Shown one piece after another: positions 41,259-49,178 of a stretch of 64,000 nucleotides of DNA. Position numbers and translations under genes: made by a program. The notes below the pieces were generated by a model. It did not search any database, was not told where the DNA came from, and saw only the letters and a list, made by a program, of their open reading frames with translations. The stretch covers positions 41,059 through 105,058 of the forward strand of contig JBJXGE010000068.1 of assembly GCA_046154185.1 (NCBI GenBank). The letters are read 5' to 3'. Every line of letters starts with the position of its first letter. Position 1 is the first letter of the stretch. The stretch comes from JBJXGE01 sp046154185 (GTDB lineage Bacteria; Planctomycetota; UBA8108; UBA1146; JAJFFE01).

Positions 41259-42676
41259 GCGAGTCGAGTGCGCCATCGGCAAATATTTTCGGTACCGACG
41301 GCATCCGAGATGTTGCTGGGCGGGGTTGGCTAGCAGCCGACTCGATCGCCAGAATCGGCGCTGCGCTCGGGCGCCTCGCGCACTCTACGAGTGACGCGGC
41401 GACGCCGCGCATCTTGCTCGGCCGCGACACGAGAACTTCGGGCCTCGAGATCGAGACGGCGCTCGCCACTGCGCTTGCCGCCGGCGATTGCAGTGCGCAC
41501 AGTTGTGGCGTGCTACCGACTCCCGCGGTGTCGTTGCTCGTGGGCGACCGCGACTACGACCTCGGTGTCGTCGTGTCGGCTTCCCACAACCCGCCGGAAT
41601 TCAATGGCATCAAAGTGTTCGATCGGCGCGGCGCGAAACTCGGCGTGGCGACGGAGCTCGAACTCTCGCGGCTCTATCGATTGGCGACCGTGACGCCGCG
41701 CACGCCGCGACCGGCGGTCGCGCATCCTGAGTTGCGCGACGGCTACTTGGCGGCCGTGCTCGCGAGCGTCGGTCGCACGCGTGCGCGGGTTGGCTTCGAT
41801 CTCCTCGCGGGAATGCGCGTTGTGCTCGATTGCGCGCGTGGCGCCACCGTGCCGGTTGCGGCGGCCGCGTTCCGCGGCGCTGGTGCGATCGTCACGACCA
41901 TCAATGAGGAACTCGATGGCGAGCGCATCAATGTCGATTGCGGGAGCCTCAATCCCGCGGAGCTCGCGCGCCGCGTGGTCGCGGACGGCGCCGCGCTCGG
42001 TATCGCGTTCGACGGCGATGGCGATCGGGCGATCATCGTGGACGAGCGCGGGGCGATCGTCGATGGCGATGAAGTCATGGCGTTATGGGCGCTCGAGCTG
42101 AAGCGAGCGCGGCGCCTCGACGGCGACGTACTCGTTGCGACCGTAATGTCGAATGCCGGCATGGAGGCCCACTTAGCAGAGCAAGGCGTTCGGCTGGTTC
42201 GCGCTCAAGTGGGCGACCGCGAAGTCTATGCGGACATGGTCGCGCACGGGGCGGTGCTCGGCGGCGAGCAGTCGGGGCACATCATCTATCGCCCCGAGGC
42301 GCTGACGGGCGATGGGATTCGCACCGGGCTGCATGTCGCCGCATTGGTGCGCGCGGCCGGTGGGCCGTTGAGCGCATTGCGCGCGGCGATTCCGCGCTAT
42401 CCGCAAACGTTGATCGGCGTGAAAGTGAGCCGCAAGATACCGCTCGCGGAACTCTCGGAAGTGACCGCGGAGATCTCCGCCGCGACGGCGGCGCTCGCTG
42501 GCCACGGCCGGGTGCTGGTTCGCTATTCGGGCACCGAGCCGCTGCTGCGAATTCTCATCGAGGGGCGAGATCCCGTTGAGAACGTCGCATGGGCCGAACG
42601 GCTTGCGACGCGCGTGCGCGCGTCGAGTGTTTTCGAGCGCGGCGCGCGATTGGATGGCGCGGCGGGCGCCAGTTAG
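41255..42676 (+). CDS. glmM: Phosphoglucosamine mutase
   Basis: A 473-residue GlmM converting glucosamine-6-phosphate to glucosamine-1-phosphate for UDP-GlcNAc, the precursor of peptidoglycan and lipid A. The N-terminus reads IFGTDGIRDVAG. The phosphoserine loop VVVSASHNPPEFNGIKVF has Ser110, the metal loop FDGDGDRAI follows near 250, GGEQSGHIIY contacts the sugar, and the C-terminal RYSGTEPLLRILIEG binds phosphate. Start GTG 41255 overlaps the cdaR stop as GTGA. Other hexose-phosphate mutases are less likely given GGEQSGH and the neighbours. Confidence 0.94.
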   Translation: MSESSAPSANIFGTDGIRDVAGRGWLAADSIARIGAALGRLAHSTSDAATPRILLGRDTRTSGLEIETALATALAAGDCSAHSCGVLPTPAVSLLVGDRDYDLGVVVSASHNPPEFNGIKVFDRRGAKLGVATELELSRLYRLATVTPRTPRPAVAHPELRDGYLAAVLASVGRTRARVGFDLLAGMRVVLDCARGATVPVAAAAFRGAGAIVTTINEELDGERINVDCGSLNPAELARRVVADGAALGIAFDGDGDRAIIVDERGAIVDGDEVMALWALELKRARRLDGDVLVATVMSNAGMEAHLAEQGVRLVRAQVGDREVYADMVAHGAVLGGEQSGHIIYRPEALTGDGIRTGLHVAALVRAAGGPLSALRAAIPRYPQTLIGVKVSRKIPLAELSEVTAEISAATAALAGHGRVLVRYSGTEPLLRILIEGRDPVENVAWAERLATRVRASSVFERGARLDGAAGAS

Positions 42677-42750
42677 TATCTCGCGGCAGTGCTGGCGCGC
42701 CATGTGTTGTTCACTCGGCGAGTTCGCCGGTCTTGAGAGGAAAGCACGCG

Positions 42751-43635
42751 ATGGCGGACATGCTCAATGGCGTCTACACCGCGCTCGTCACGCCGTTTCT
42801 TGAAGACGGCATCGACTGGTCGGCCTTTGAAGCACTGATCGATGAGCAAATCAGCGAGGGCATCCACGGCCTCGTGCCGTGCGGTACGACCGGTGAATCC
42901 GCGACTCTGTCCGTCAGCGAGCACGACGAGATCGTCGACTTTGTGATTCGCATCGCGAATGGGCGCGTGCCGGTGCTCGCCGGCGCCGGCTCGAACTCGA
43001 CGAGTGAAGCCGTCGAGCGCACGTGCCACGCGCTCGAGGCCGGCGCCGACGGCGTGCTGCACATCATGCCGTACTACAACCGACCGACGCAGGATGGCTT
43101 GCTCGCGCACGTGCGCGCGGTCGCGGCGGTGGGCTTGCCGGTAGTCGTCTACAACATTCCGTCGCGGACCGGCGTTTCGATTGCGCTCGAGACCTACCGG
43201 CGGATGGCGGATATCCCCAACGTCGTGGCCACGAAGGAGGCGAGCGGCAATCTCGAAATGGCGGAGAGTCTGTTGGCGGACGGCAAGCTCAAAGTGCTGG
43301 CCGGCGATGATCAGCTGACGTTCCCGCTCCTTTGCCTGGGTGGGCACGGCGTTATTTCCGTGACGAGCAATATTGCGCCACGCCTGATGGTCGATCTCTA
43401 CGATTATGTGCTCGACGGTCAAGTCCCGCGCGCTCGCGAACAGCACTTTCGACTGTTGCCGCTCATGAAGTCGCTGTTCGTCGAGACGAACCCCGCGCCG
43501 ATCAAGGCTGCGTTGGCCTGCCAAGGAAAGATCGAGGAGATCCTACGACTTCCGCTCGTCAGCGTGCGGGAAGAAACCCGCGCACGGCTGCGTGCAGCAA
43601 TGGAGTTGGCGCTCGGCGACGGCGGATCCGAGTAA
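42751..43635 (+). CDS. dapA: 4-hydroxy-tetrahydrodipicolinate synthase
   Basis: A 294-residue DapA condensing pyruvate with aspartate semialdehyde in the diaminopimelate/lysine route, thus also feeding peptidoglycan. ATG 42751 has GAGAGGAAA 7 bp upstream; the longer frame from 42589 overlaps glmM and is rejected. Active-site features: CGTTGESATLS (44-54), YYNRPTQDGL, Tyr134 in VVYNIPSRTG, and the Schiff-base Lys162 in VVATKEASGNL. The length is normal. It follows glmM by 74 bp, so two wall-precursor enzymes are adjacent. Confidence 0.94.
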   Translation: MADMLNGVYTALVTPFLEDGIDWSAFEALIDEQISEGIHGLVPCGTTGESATLSVSEHDEIVDFVIRIANGRVPVLAGAGSNSTSEAVERTCHALEAGADGVLHIMPYYNRPTQDGLLAHVRAVAAVGLPVVVYNIPSRTGVSIALETYRRMADIPNVVATKEASGNLEMAESLLADGKLKVLAGDDQLTFPLLCLGGHGVISVTSNIAPRLMVDLYDYVLDGQVPRAREQHFRLLPLMKSLFVETNPAPIKAALACQGKIEEILRLPLVSVREETRARLRAAMELALGDGGSE

Positions 43636-43701
43636 CTGTTGCGGCGTCGCGACAATTAGGTCCCAAGTGTGGCGGAGCGAGCGGAGCTGGCGTCGCAACA
43701 G
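43636..43701. repeat. Inverted repeat between convergent dapA and membrane-protein gene
   Basis: CTGTTGCG (43636-43643) and CGCAACAG (43694-43701) are perfect complements; the stem can extend inward to about 14 pairs with three G-U pairs, with a loop of about 38 bases. It begins on the base after the dapA stop, between two convergent genes. A transcription-ending or mRNA-stabilising role is possible, but there is no T-tract on either side. Confidence 0.4.
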
Positions 43702-43762
43702 CACGCGTTGCTCATGGTCGATGAACGCGAGGCGCTAACGACCGCTTTTCAATGCGAGCGGC

Positions 43763-44503
43763 TCAGCCGTCGTCACGCGTGAGGTCCTGCGCGATGCCCA
43801 TAATGGCGCCCGTCGCCATCGCGATACCCCAGACAAACATCAACCGGCCGGCGCTCGTCTCGGGGAGTTCGAGGAACTCGTGTTGTTCGCCGAACAGAGT
43901 GGCGATCGTGAGCGGCGCAGTGAACGCGACGATGCCCCAGAATCTGCCCAAGTGGAAAAGCCGCAGCAATCCCGTCGTGACTGCGCCGCCGGCGGCGAAG
44001 AGGAGTCGCGTTTGCGGGTCGGCCGCGAGGATCCAGACCAGCGCGTAGTACATCGATCCGCCAAATGCGCTCCAGGCTGCGGTGCCCAGCGACCACTGCA
44101 CCCAACGGCCGAAGCGTCGCATGCGCTTGTGACTCCGGCGGGCGCGCAACTCCTGCTGAACCTCGAGCGGCAGCTCTTCGGCGGAGTTGTTGTCTTGGAA
44201 GACTGGCATGTTGGGACCGTGCAGGATGCGTTGCCGTAGCGTCGCTGGGTCCCGACCCTGGGTGCTCAAATCGAGGTTGCGACACACGTCCTGCAACTCA
44301 AAGACGCTAGCGAGCTGCAACAACCGTTCGACACTCATGCGACCCGAGCGCGTGATCTGGCGGCGGAGCGCTGCGGTAGCGGCGCCGGGCGATGGCTCGA
44401 GGCCGATACGTTCCGCGATTTCGCGCACACGTTCGGGCGTGAAAACTTCGAGCACGATTCGAAGCGTTTTGGAATTGTTCCGCTGCTTTGAAAAAATGGG
44501 CAC
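43763..44503 (-). CDS. Unrecognised membrane protein with helical N-terminal domain
   Basis: A 246-residue protein of unknown function. The N-terminal half (about 1-130) is soluble and helical (LRIVLEVFTPERVREIAERIG; MSVERLLQLASVFELQDVCRNLD), possibly a DNA- or protein-binding fold. The C-terminal half has four hydrophobic segments: GTAAWSAFGGSMYYALVWIL, LLFAAGGAVTTGLLRLF, FWGIVAFTAPLTIATLF and LMFVWGIAMATGAIMGIA. The start is GTG 44503 with a weak GAAAG upstream. It is convergent with dapA. No family came to mind; the open frame, codon use and membrane pattern make it a credible gene. Confidence 0.65.
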   Translation of the reverse strand: MPIFSKQRNNSKTLRIVLEVFTPERVREIAERIGLEPSPGAATAALRRQITRSGRMSVERLLQLASVFELQDVCRNLDLSTQGRDPATLRQRILHGPNMPVFQDNNSAEELPLEVQQELRARRSHKRMRRFGRWVQWSLGTAAWSAFGGSMYYALVWILAADPQTRLLFAAGGAVTTGLLRLFHLGRFWGIVAFTAPLTIATLFGEQHEFLELPETSAGRLMFVWGIAMATGAIMGIAQDLTRDDG

Positions 44504-44743
44504 GTCACGTCACTTTCAGACCCGGTGGAATCTGAGATCAATATCGGCAGACGAAGGCGGTGGGCTTTGCGGGAAGTGCGGATGGACGAACGCGACGGCG
44601 AGGGCGCCGGGGGATCGCTTCAGGGAAGCTCTAGTCCGCGGCCTAGTAGCAGCGCGATTCTAAGCAAAGGGTTCGCGCACCTACCGTTACGAGCCAGAGG
44701 CCGAGAGTGGTGTTGAGGCAACACCCCGCGGACCAGCGCGCAG

Positions 44744-45799
44744 CTACTGTCCGAACAAAAGCTCGCCCGGTTTACCGGCATCTGACTTTCGCGGGGACGC
44801 GCCAGCGCGGGTCGGCGGGGGAGCGAGCGCCCGGGCCAGATGTTCCGGGAAGAACGGTCGGCAGCCGAGCATCGGGCTAAACTCGCCCCAGCGGCTCGAG
44901 CCTGGCTCTTGGCGGACATCCTCGAAGGCTTGCAGAAAGCCGGCGAGTTTGGCGTCGAGGTTGTCGATGATATGCAGCGCCAACGCCTCGGCGGTCATTG
45001 GGATTTTCGGCGAGCCGAACTCGAGTTTGCCGTGGTGGCTCACGACGATGTGTTGGAGTTCGAGCAAGAGTTCGGCATCGATGTCGCCAAGTTTCTGCGC
45101 GGCTTCCTCGATCCAACTACTCACCAAGGTGATGTGCCCGAGCAGTTGCCCGGCATCGCTGTAGCCAAACCCCGTGTCATACGTCAACTCCGCCGTCTTG
45201 CCGAGATCATGCAGGACGACACCCGCCATGAGGAGGCTGCGATCAAGCCACGGATAGAGGCCGTGTACCTTGTCGGCCAAACGTGAAAGCGCGAGCACGT
45301 GCTCGAGCAGACCGCCGATGTAGGCGTGATGCAAAACTTTCCCGGCCGGCGCCGTCGCGAGCTTCTTCCGCAGACCTGGGCGCGCCAATACGGCTTCGAC
45401 TAATCGCCGGACCGCGGGATTCGGAATGGCCCGCACGAGTTCATCGAATTCCGCCTGCATGCGTTCAATGGGAATCTTCGTGTGTGGGAGGAATTCCGCC
45501 GGGTTGACTTTTGCATCCCCCGCAGACAGCGAAGTCATTTCGTCGACGATGATCTGCAGATTGCCTTGGTATTCCTCAATGCGTCCGCCCACCAAGAGAA
45601 ACGGTTGCTGTTCGACGAGCCGAAACTCTTCGCGATTCGCCTCCCAGCGCAACGCGCGCATCGCGCCCGAAGAGTCGCGCAACGTCATTTGGATAAAACA
45701 GCTGCCGTTGCGCGCTTGCTTGTAGTTCGCGGCTTCCACGAGAAAAATCTCCTGCACGCTGTCGCCGCGGCCGAGATCACGCAGATATTTGCGGGGCAT
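44744..45799 (-). CDS. YhaM-type 3'-5' exoribonuclease (OB fold plus HD domain)
   Basis: A 351-residue protein. The start at 45799 has GGAAGGG 6 bp upstream and yields MPRKYLRDLGRGDSVQEIFL, the standard start of this family; the open frame from 45889 adds 30 atypical residues. Residues about 10-95 form an OB fold (FIQMTLRDSSGAMRALRWEA, PFLLVGGRIEEYQGNLQI). The HD phosphohydrolase domain follows: HHAYIGGLLEHVLAL (157-171), VVLHDLGKT with His197-Asp198, GHITLVSSWI and VVSHHGKLEFGSP. YhaM/Cbf1-like enzymes degrade RNA or DNA from the 3' end. The last 30 residues are a Pro/Ala-rich tail. It stands alone on the minus strand. Confidence 0.88.
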   Translation of the reverse strand: MPRKYLRDLGRGDSVQEIFLVEAANYKQARNGSCFIQMTLRDSSGAMRALRWEANREEFRLVEQQPFLLVGGRIEEYQGNLQIIVDEMTSLSAGDAKVNPAEFLPHTKIPIERMQAEFDELVRAIPNPAVRRLVEAVLARPGLRKKLATAPAGKVLHHAYIGGLLEHVLALSRLADKVHGLYPWLDRSLLMAGVVLHDLGKTAELTYDTGFGYSDAGQLLGHITLVSSWIEEAAQKLGDIDAELLLELQHIVVSHHGKLEFGSPKIPMTAEALALHIIDNLDAKLAGFLQAFEDVRQEPGSSRWGEFSPMLGCRPFFPEHLARALAPPPTRAGASPRKSDAGKPGELLFGQ

Positions 45800-45837
45800 G
45801 ACGCGCCCTTCCAAGAATTTAGAGTCGACCTGCTCAC

Positions 45838-45855
45838 GGGATTTGTTCGAATCCC
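45838..45855 (-). promoter_or_regulatory. Small perfect hairpin in the leader of the HD exoribonuclease gene
   Basis: GGGATT-TGTTCG-AATCCC is a perfect 6-bp stem with a 6-base loop, 39-56 bases upstream of the chosen start on the minus strand. It may be part of the untranslated leader. Its T-arm-like look is a coincidence, as no tRNA surrounds it. Low confidence in any function. Confidence 0.2.
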
Positions 45856-46027
45856 AAGCAAAGCTGGCGTTCGATTCACCGTTCGGCATCCGGCTGCCGA
45901 GTTCGTCGAGTCAATCCGCTTCGTCGAAACACGCAGCCGACGCGCGATCATGCCGGAACTGGTTGTAATCTGCAAAGGGATTGAGCACTGACTTGCACCG
46001 GTCGTACTGAAGATCGAGAATCGCCGC

Positions 46028-47470
46028 ATGAATCGCGACCCGCTCAAGAGCGCCGCACCGTCTAACGTACCCGCCGATACCGTGCAAATATTGCGCGCCG
46101 ATCCCGACGTCGCCGTCGGTCGATTGCAAGCGCGCATACTGAAAGGCGCCGCGGATTTTCGTACTTGGCACAATCTTGCCGTTGCACTCTACAACCGCAA
46201 AGACCTGACCGGCGCGCTGTCGGCGGTCGAGACTGCAATCGCACGCGCGCCGGAGTCTGCCCACACTTTATTGCTCTACGGCATGTTGCTCCGCGAGGCC
46301 GATCGTTTTGATGAGGCCTTGAGCGCCTTCGCGCGCGTCGAGCGTATCGCGGCTGATTTCCCGCGTCTCAAAGCGAGCCGTGGCGTCGTTCATTTCTTCA
46401 AAGGCGACAGCGCGCGCGCGCTTCGCGATCTGGAGCAAGCCGCGCGCAGTGATCCGCGCGATTCGACGGCCCTGTTTAACTTGGCGGTCGTGGAAGTTGC
46501 GAGTAAACGCTTCGCCGCCGCGCAAGCGACGTTGGTTCGTTTGCTCGAGATCGAGCCCGAGCGGCGCGGCTACTACGCGCAGTTCTTGGTCGAACTCGGC
46601 CGCGTGCAGATGATCGAAGAAACGCTTACGCAAGCGCATCGCATCAAGAACTTCATGGGTGTCGTGGGGGATCGGCTGCGCCGCTTTTGTGATGAAGAAG
46701 CGGAATCGCAGCACGCCGCCGCGCGCGAAGACCTGCTCGGAATTCGCGCCGATCATGAGCAGATCTACGCGGATCTCGTCGTGTTCTTGAGCGCGATTCG
46801 ACCCAACCCGATGCGACTCGAGCGCGTCGACGTGACGCGACTCATCGATCGCATTGTGTTCGTGGCGCAAAGCAGCGCCGACGGCACGCGAATTCGCCGC
46901 GACGATGCGCCACAACTGCCGCTCGTGAGTTGCGACATCGATTCGATGCAAGAGGCGTTTCTCAATTTGCTGCTCAATGGCCTCGAAGCGGTACGCGTGC
47001 GCGCGGCGCAGGCTGGCGCCGCGGAGCCGGGCGAAGTCATCATTCGCGTGCAGGTCGCCGACGTGCCGCCCTCGCCGTCGAGCACGACGGTCGCGCCGGT
47101 TGCGGCAGGGGAAGCATCGGGGGTGATCCGCACGACCACCACGCATGCCCGCCGCTGGGTGACCGTCGATTTCGTCGACAATGGCGTTGGTATCGCCGAG
47201 GGCGATCTCGAACGCATTTTTCAATTCGGCTTCACGACGAAACCGATGGGCTCCGGCATCGGTCTCGCCCATACGCGACGCATTCTGGAGGACCATGGTG
47301 GGCGCGTCGAAGTGTCGAGCCGCTATGGGAGCGGTACCACGGTGCGCTGTTGGCTGCCGCTCGAGCCGAGTATCAGCGAAAGCTTAGTAAATTTGGCGAT
47401 TCGCTCGCAGTTGTTGCATGAGCCGCAGGCGCTCATTCTCGAGGAGATTGGCGAGGATCTTGGTATTTGA
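46028..47470 (+). CDS. TPR-histidine kinase (cytosolic)
   Basis: A 480-residue kinase with no membrane segment. Residues about 20-190 are TPR-like helical pairs (FRTWHNLAVALYNRKDLTGALSAVETAIARAP; ALFNLAVVEVASKRFAAAQATLVRLLEIEP). An atypical H-box follows, TLTQAHRIKNFMGVV, with probable phospho-acceptor His204. The HATPase domain shows the N box NLLLNGLEAV, G1 DNGVGIAEGDLERIFQFGFTTK and G2 GSGIGLAHTRRILEDHGG. A TPR sensor suggests it reads a protein partner rather than a small molecule. A sigma-54 activator gene starts 118 bp downstream, so the pair probably forms a two-component system. Confidence 0.85.
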   Translation: MNRDPLKSAAPSNVPADTVQILRADPDVAVGRLQARILKGAADFRTWHNLAVALYNRKDLTGALSAVETAIARAPESAHTLLLYGMLLREADRFDEALSAFARVERIAADFPRLKASRGVVHFFKGDSARALRDLEQAARSDPRDSTALFNLAVVEVASKRFAAAQATLVRLLEIEPERRGYYAQFLVELGRVQMIEETLTQAHRIKNFMGVVGDRLRRFCDEEAESQHAAAREDLLGIRADHEQIYADLVVFLSAIRPNPMRLERVDVTRLIDRIVFVAQSSADGTRIRRDDAPQLPLVSCDIDSMQEAFLNLLLNGLEAVRVRAAQAGAAEPGEVIIRVQVADVPPSPSSTTVAPVAAGEASGVIRTTTTHARRWVTVDFVDNGVGIAEGDLERIFQFGFTTKPMGSGIGLAHTRRILEDHGGRVEVSSRYGSGTTVRCWLPLEPSISESLVNLAIRSQLLHEPQALILEEIGEDLGI

Positions 47471-47588
47471 GTCGTGCGGCGCGAGTCGGTCGTGCGATCT
47501 TTTCAGTTCGCGCCGAGCGGCGTATGCTCCTCAACAGTCGATTCGTAAACGCTTCCGCGTGCACACAACCGCGACGAGAAACACGAGC

Positions 47589-49034
47589 ATGGTCAAGGGC
47601 GCCGTCAATCGGATCCTCATTGTCGATGATCAGCCGGAAGTGCGCACCTATGTGCGGGGTGTGCTTCAGCAATTGGGCTATGAGATTCTCGAAGCAAGTG
47701 ACTACGAGACCGGCCTCAAGCTGTTTCGCGACCACGCTGAGTCCTTGTCGATCGTGATCCTCGACCTCGATTTCGGGCCGCGGGCGCCGAGCGGGCTCGA
47801 GTTATTGCGCCAAATGAAAGCGCTGTCGGAGACGATTCCGGTGCTCATTTTGACTGGCAAAGGATCGGCGACCGATGGCGCGCGCGCGATTCAACTCGGC
47901 GCGACCGAAGTGCTCGAGAAGGATCTCTATATCGAGAAACATCTCGAAGCATCCGTCGAAAAGATTCGTCGTTTGCAGAAGGTCGTGGAAGAGAATCGTC
48001 GGCTCACGGCCGAGAATCAGGCGTTGCGGAAGAAGGCCGATTTTTACGAATCGGAGTTCCGGCGGAAGTACAGCATGGTGGGCGAGAGCCGGGCGTTCCG
48101 ACAGGTCGTCGATGAAGCGCGGCGGGTGGCAGCGATCCCGCGTCCGGTGTTGATCCGCGGGGAGCGCGGCACCGGCAAGGAACTCATCGCGGCGCTCATT
48201 CACTATTCGAGCGAGTGTCACGACGGCCCATTTGTGACGGTCAATTGCGCTTCGTTCAACGGCAACCTGCTCGAGAGCGAGCTTTTCGGTCATGAAAAGG
48301 GCGCGTTCACCGGCGCCGACCGCCGCAAGATCGGTCGCTTCGAACTCGCGAGCGGCGGCACGTTGTTTCTCGACGAGATCGGCAATATGGCAACGGAGTT
48401 TCAGGAGAAGATTCTGCGCGTGCTCGAGTACAAGAAATTCGAGCGCGTGGCGGGCACCGAAACCGTGCAGGTAAACGTGCGACTCGTCGCCGCCACGAAT
48501 GCGGATCTCGAGACGCTCATGGACGCGGGCCGTTTTCGCCGCGACCTCTACGATCGCCTGAGTTTCAAGGTTTTGCGTTTACCTCCCTTGCGCGAGCGAC
48601 TCGAGGACATACCGCTCGTCGTCGAACATTTTCGCCAACAGCTCGCCGCCGAAGTCCCGTGGCTGCGGGCGCGCGAATTCAGCCCCGAAGCGCTCGATGC
48701 GCTCGCGCACTACGATTGGCCAGGCAACGTTCGGGAGCTGAAGAACGTCGTCGAACGATTGTTGTGTGCGAGTGACAAGCCGCGCATCGATGCGGCGGAG
48801 GTGCGGCTCGAACTTGGCGACGTTTCCGGCGCCACCCTGTCCAAGCCGCCCCAGAATTTTGTCGACAAAGTGTCCCAGTTCGAACTCGAACTCTTGTCGA
48901 CCGCCCTGAAGGCCTGCGCCGGCAATCAACGCGCCGCCGCCGATGAACTCGGCCTTAGCTATGATCAACTTCGCCATTTGTATAAGAAGTACAACCTCAA
49001 GACCCGGCTGGGTGACGGGGCGGCGAATTCTTGA
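47589..49034 (+). CDS. NtrC-family sigma-54 response regulator
   Basis: A 481-residue activator: receiver domain (1-125, Asp59 in VILDLDF, Thr/Lys signals in LILTGKG and VLEKDLY), coiled linker (125-160), AAA+ domain with Walker A GERGTGKE (191-198) and the sigma-54-contacting GAFTGA (238-243), then a Fis-type helix-turn-helix (NQRAAADELGLSYDQLRHLYKKY). All parts needed to activate sigma-54 RNA polymerase are present. ATG 47589 gives MVKGAVNRILIVDDQPEV, a normal receiver start; the frame is open upstream. The cognate kinase is probably the TPR kinase just upstream. Its targets are not visible. Confidence 0.92.
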   Translation: MVKGAVNRILIVDDQPEVRTYVRGVLQQLGYEILEASDYETGLKLFRDHAESLSIVILDLDFGPRAPSGLELLRQMKALSETIPVLILTGKGSATDGARAIQLGATEVLEKDLYIEKHLEASVEKIRRLQKVVEENRRLTAENQALRKKADFYESEFRRKYSMVGESRAFRQVVDEARRVAAIPRPVLIRGERGTGKELIAALIHYSSECHDGPFVTVNCASFNGNLLESELFGHEKGAFTGADRRKIGRFELASGGTLFLDEIGNMATEFQEKILRVLEYKKFERVAGTETVQVNVRLVAATNADLETLMDAGRFRRDLYDRLSFKVLRLPPLRERLEDIPLVVEHFRQQLAAEVPWLRAREFSPEALDALAHYDWPGNVRELKNVVERLLCASDKPRIDAAEVRLELGDVSGATLSKPPQNFVDKVSQFELELLSTALKACAGNQRAAADELGLSYDQLRHLYKKYNLKTRLGDGAANS

Positions 49035-49178
49035 GCGTTCGCGGCGGCGCTCCAGGTCGGTTGGCGCGGCTGTGACCGCAGTTTGACAATTGGCGGGTAG
49101 ATGTCTCTATTTGGTGGTCGGGCGCGGTCGCCTGCGCCGAACCCGAGATTCCGAGGAACAAGAAGGAGTGCCGATCGA

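Noticed and set aside
44504..44743. 240-bp gap as a possible small RNA or gene
   Set aside because: The short open frames have no ribosome site. I see no RNase P, tmRNA, SRP or 6S core motifs.
45838..45855. GGGATTTGTTCGAATCCC read as part of a tRNA
   Set aside because: It forms a hairpin with a T-loop-like sequence, but no cloverleaf can be built around it on either strand.
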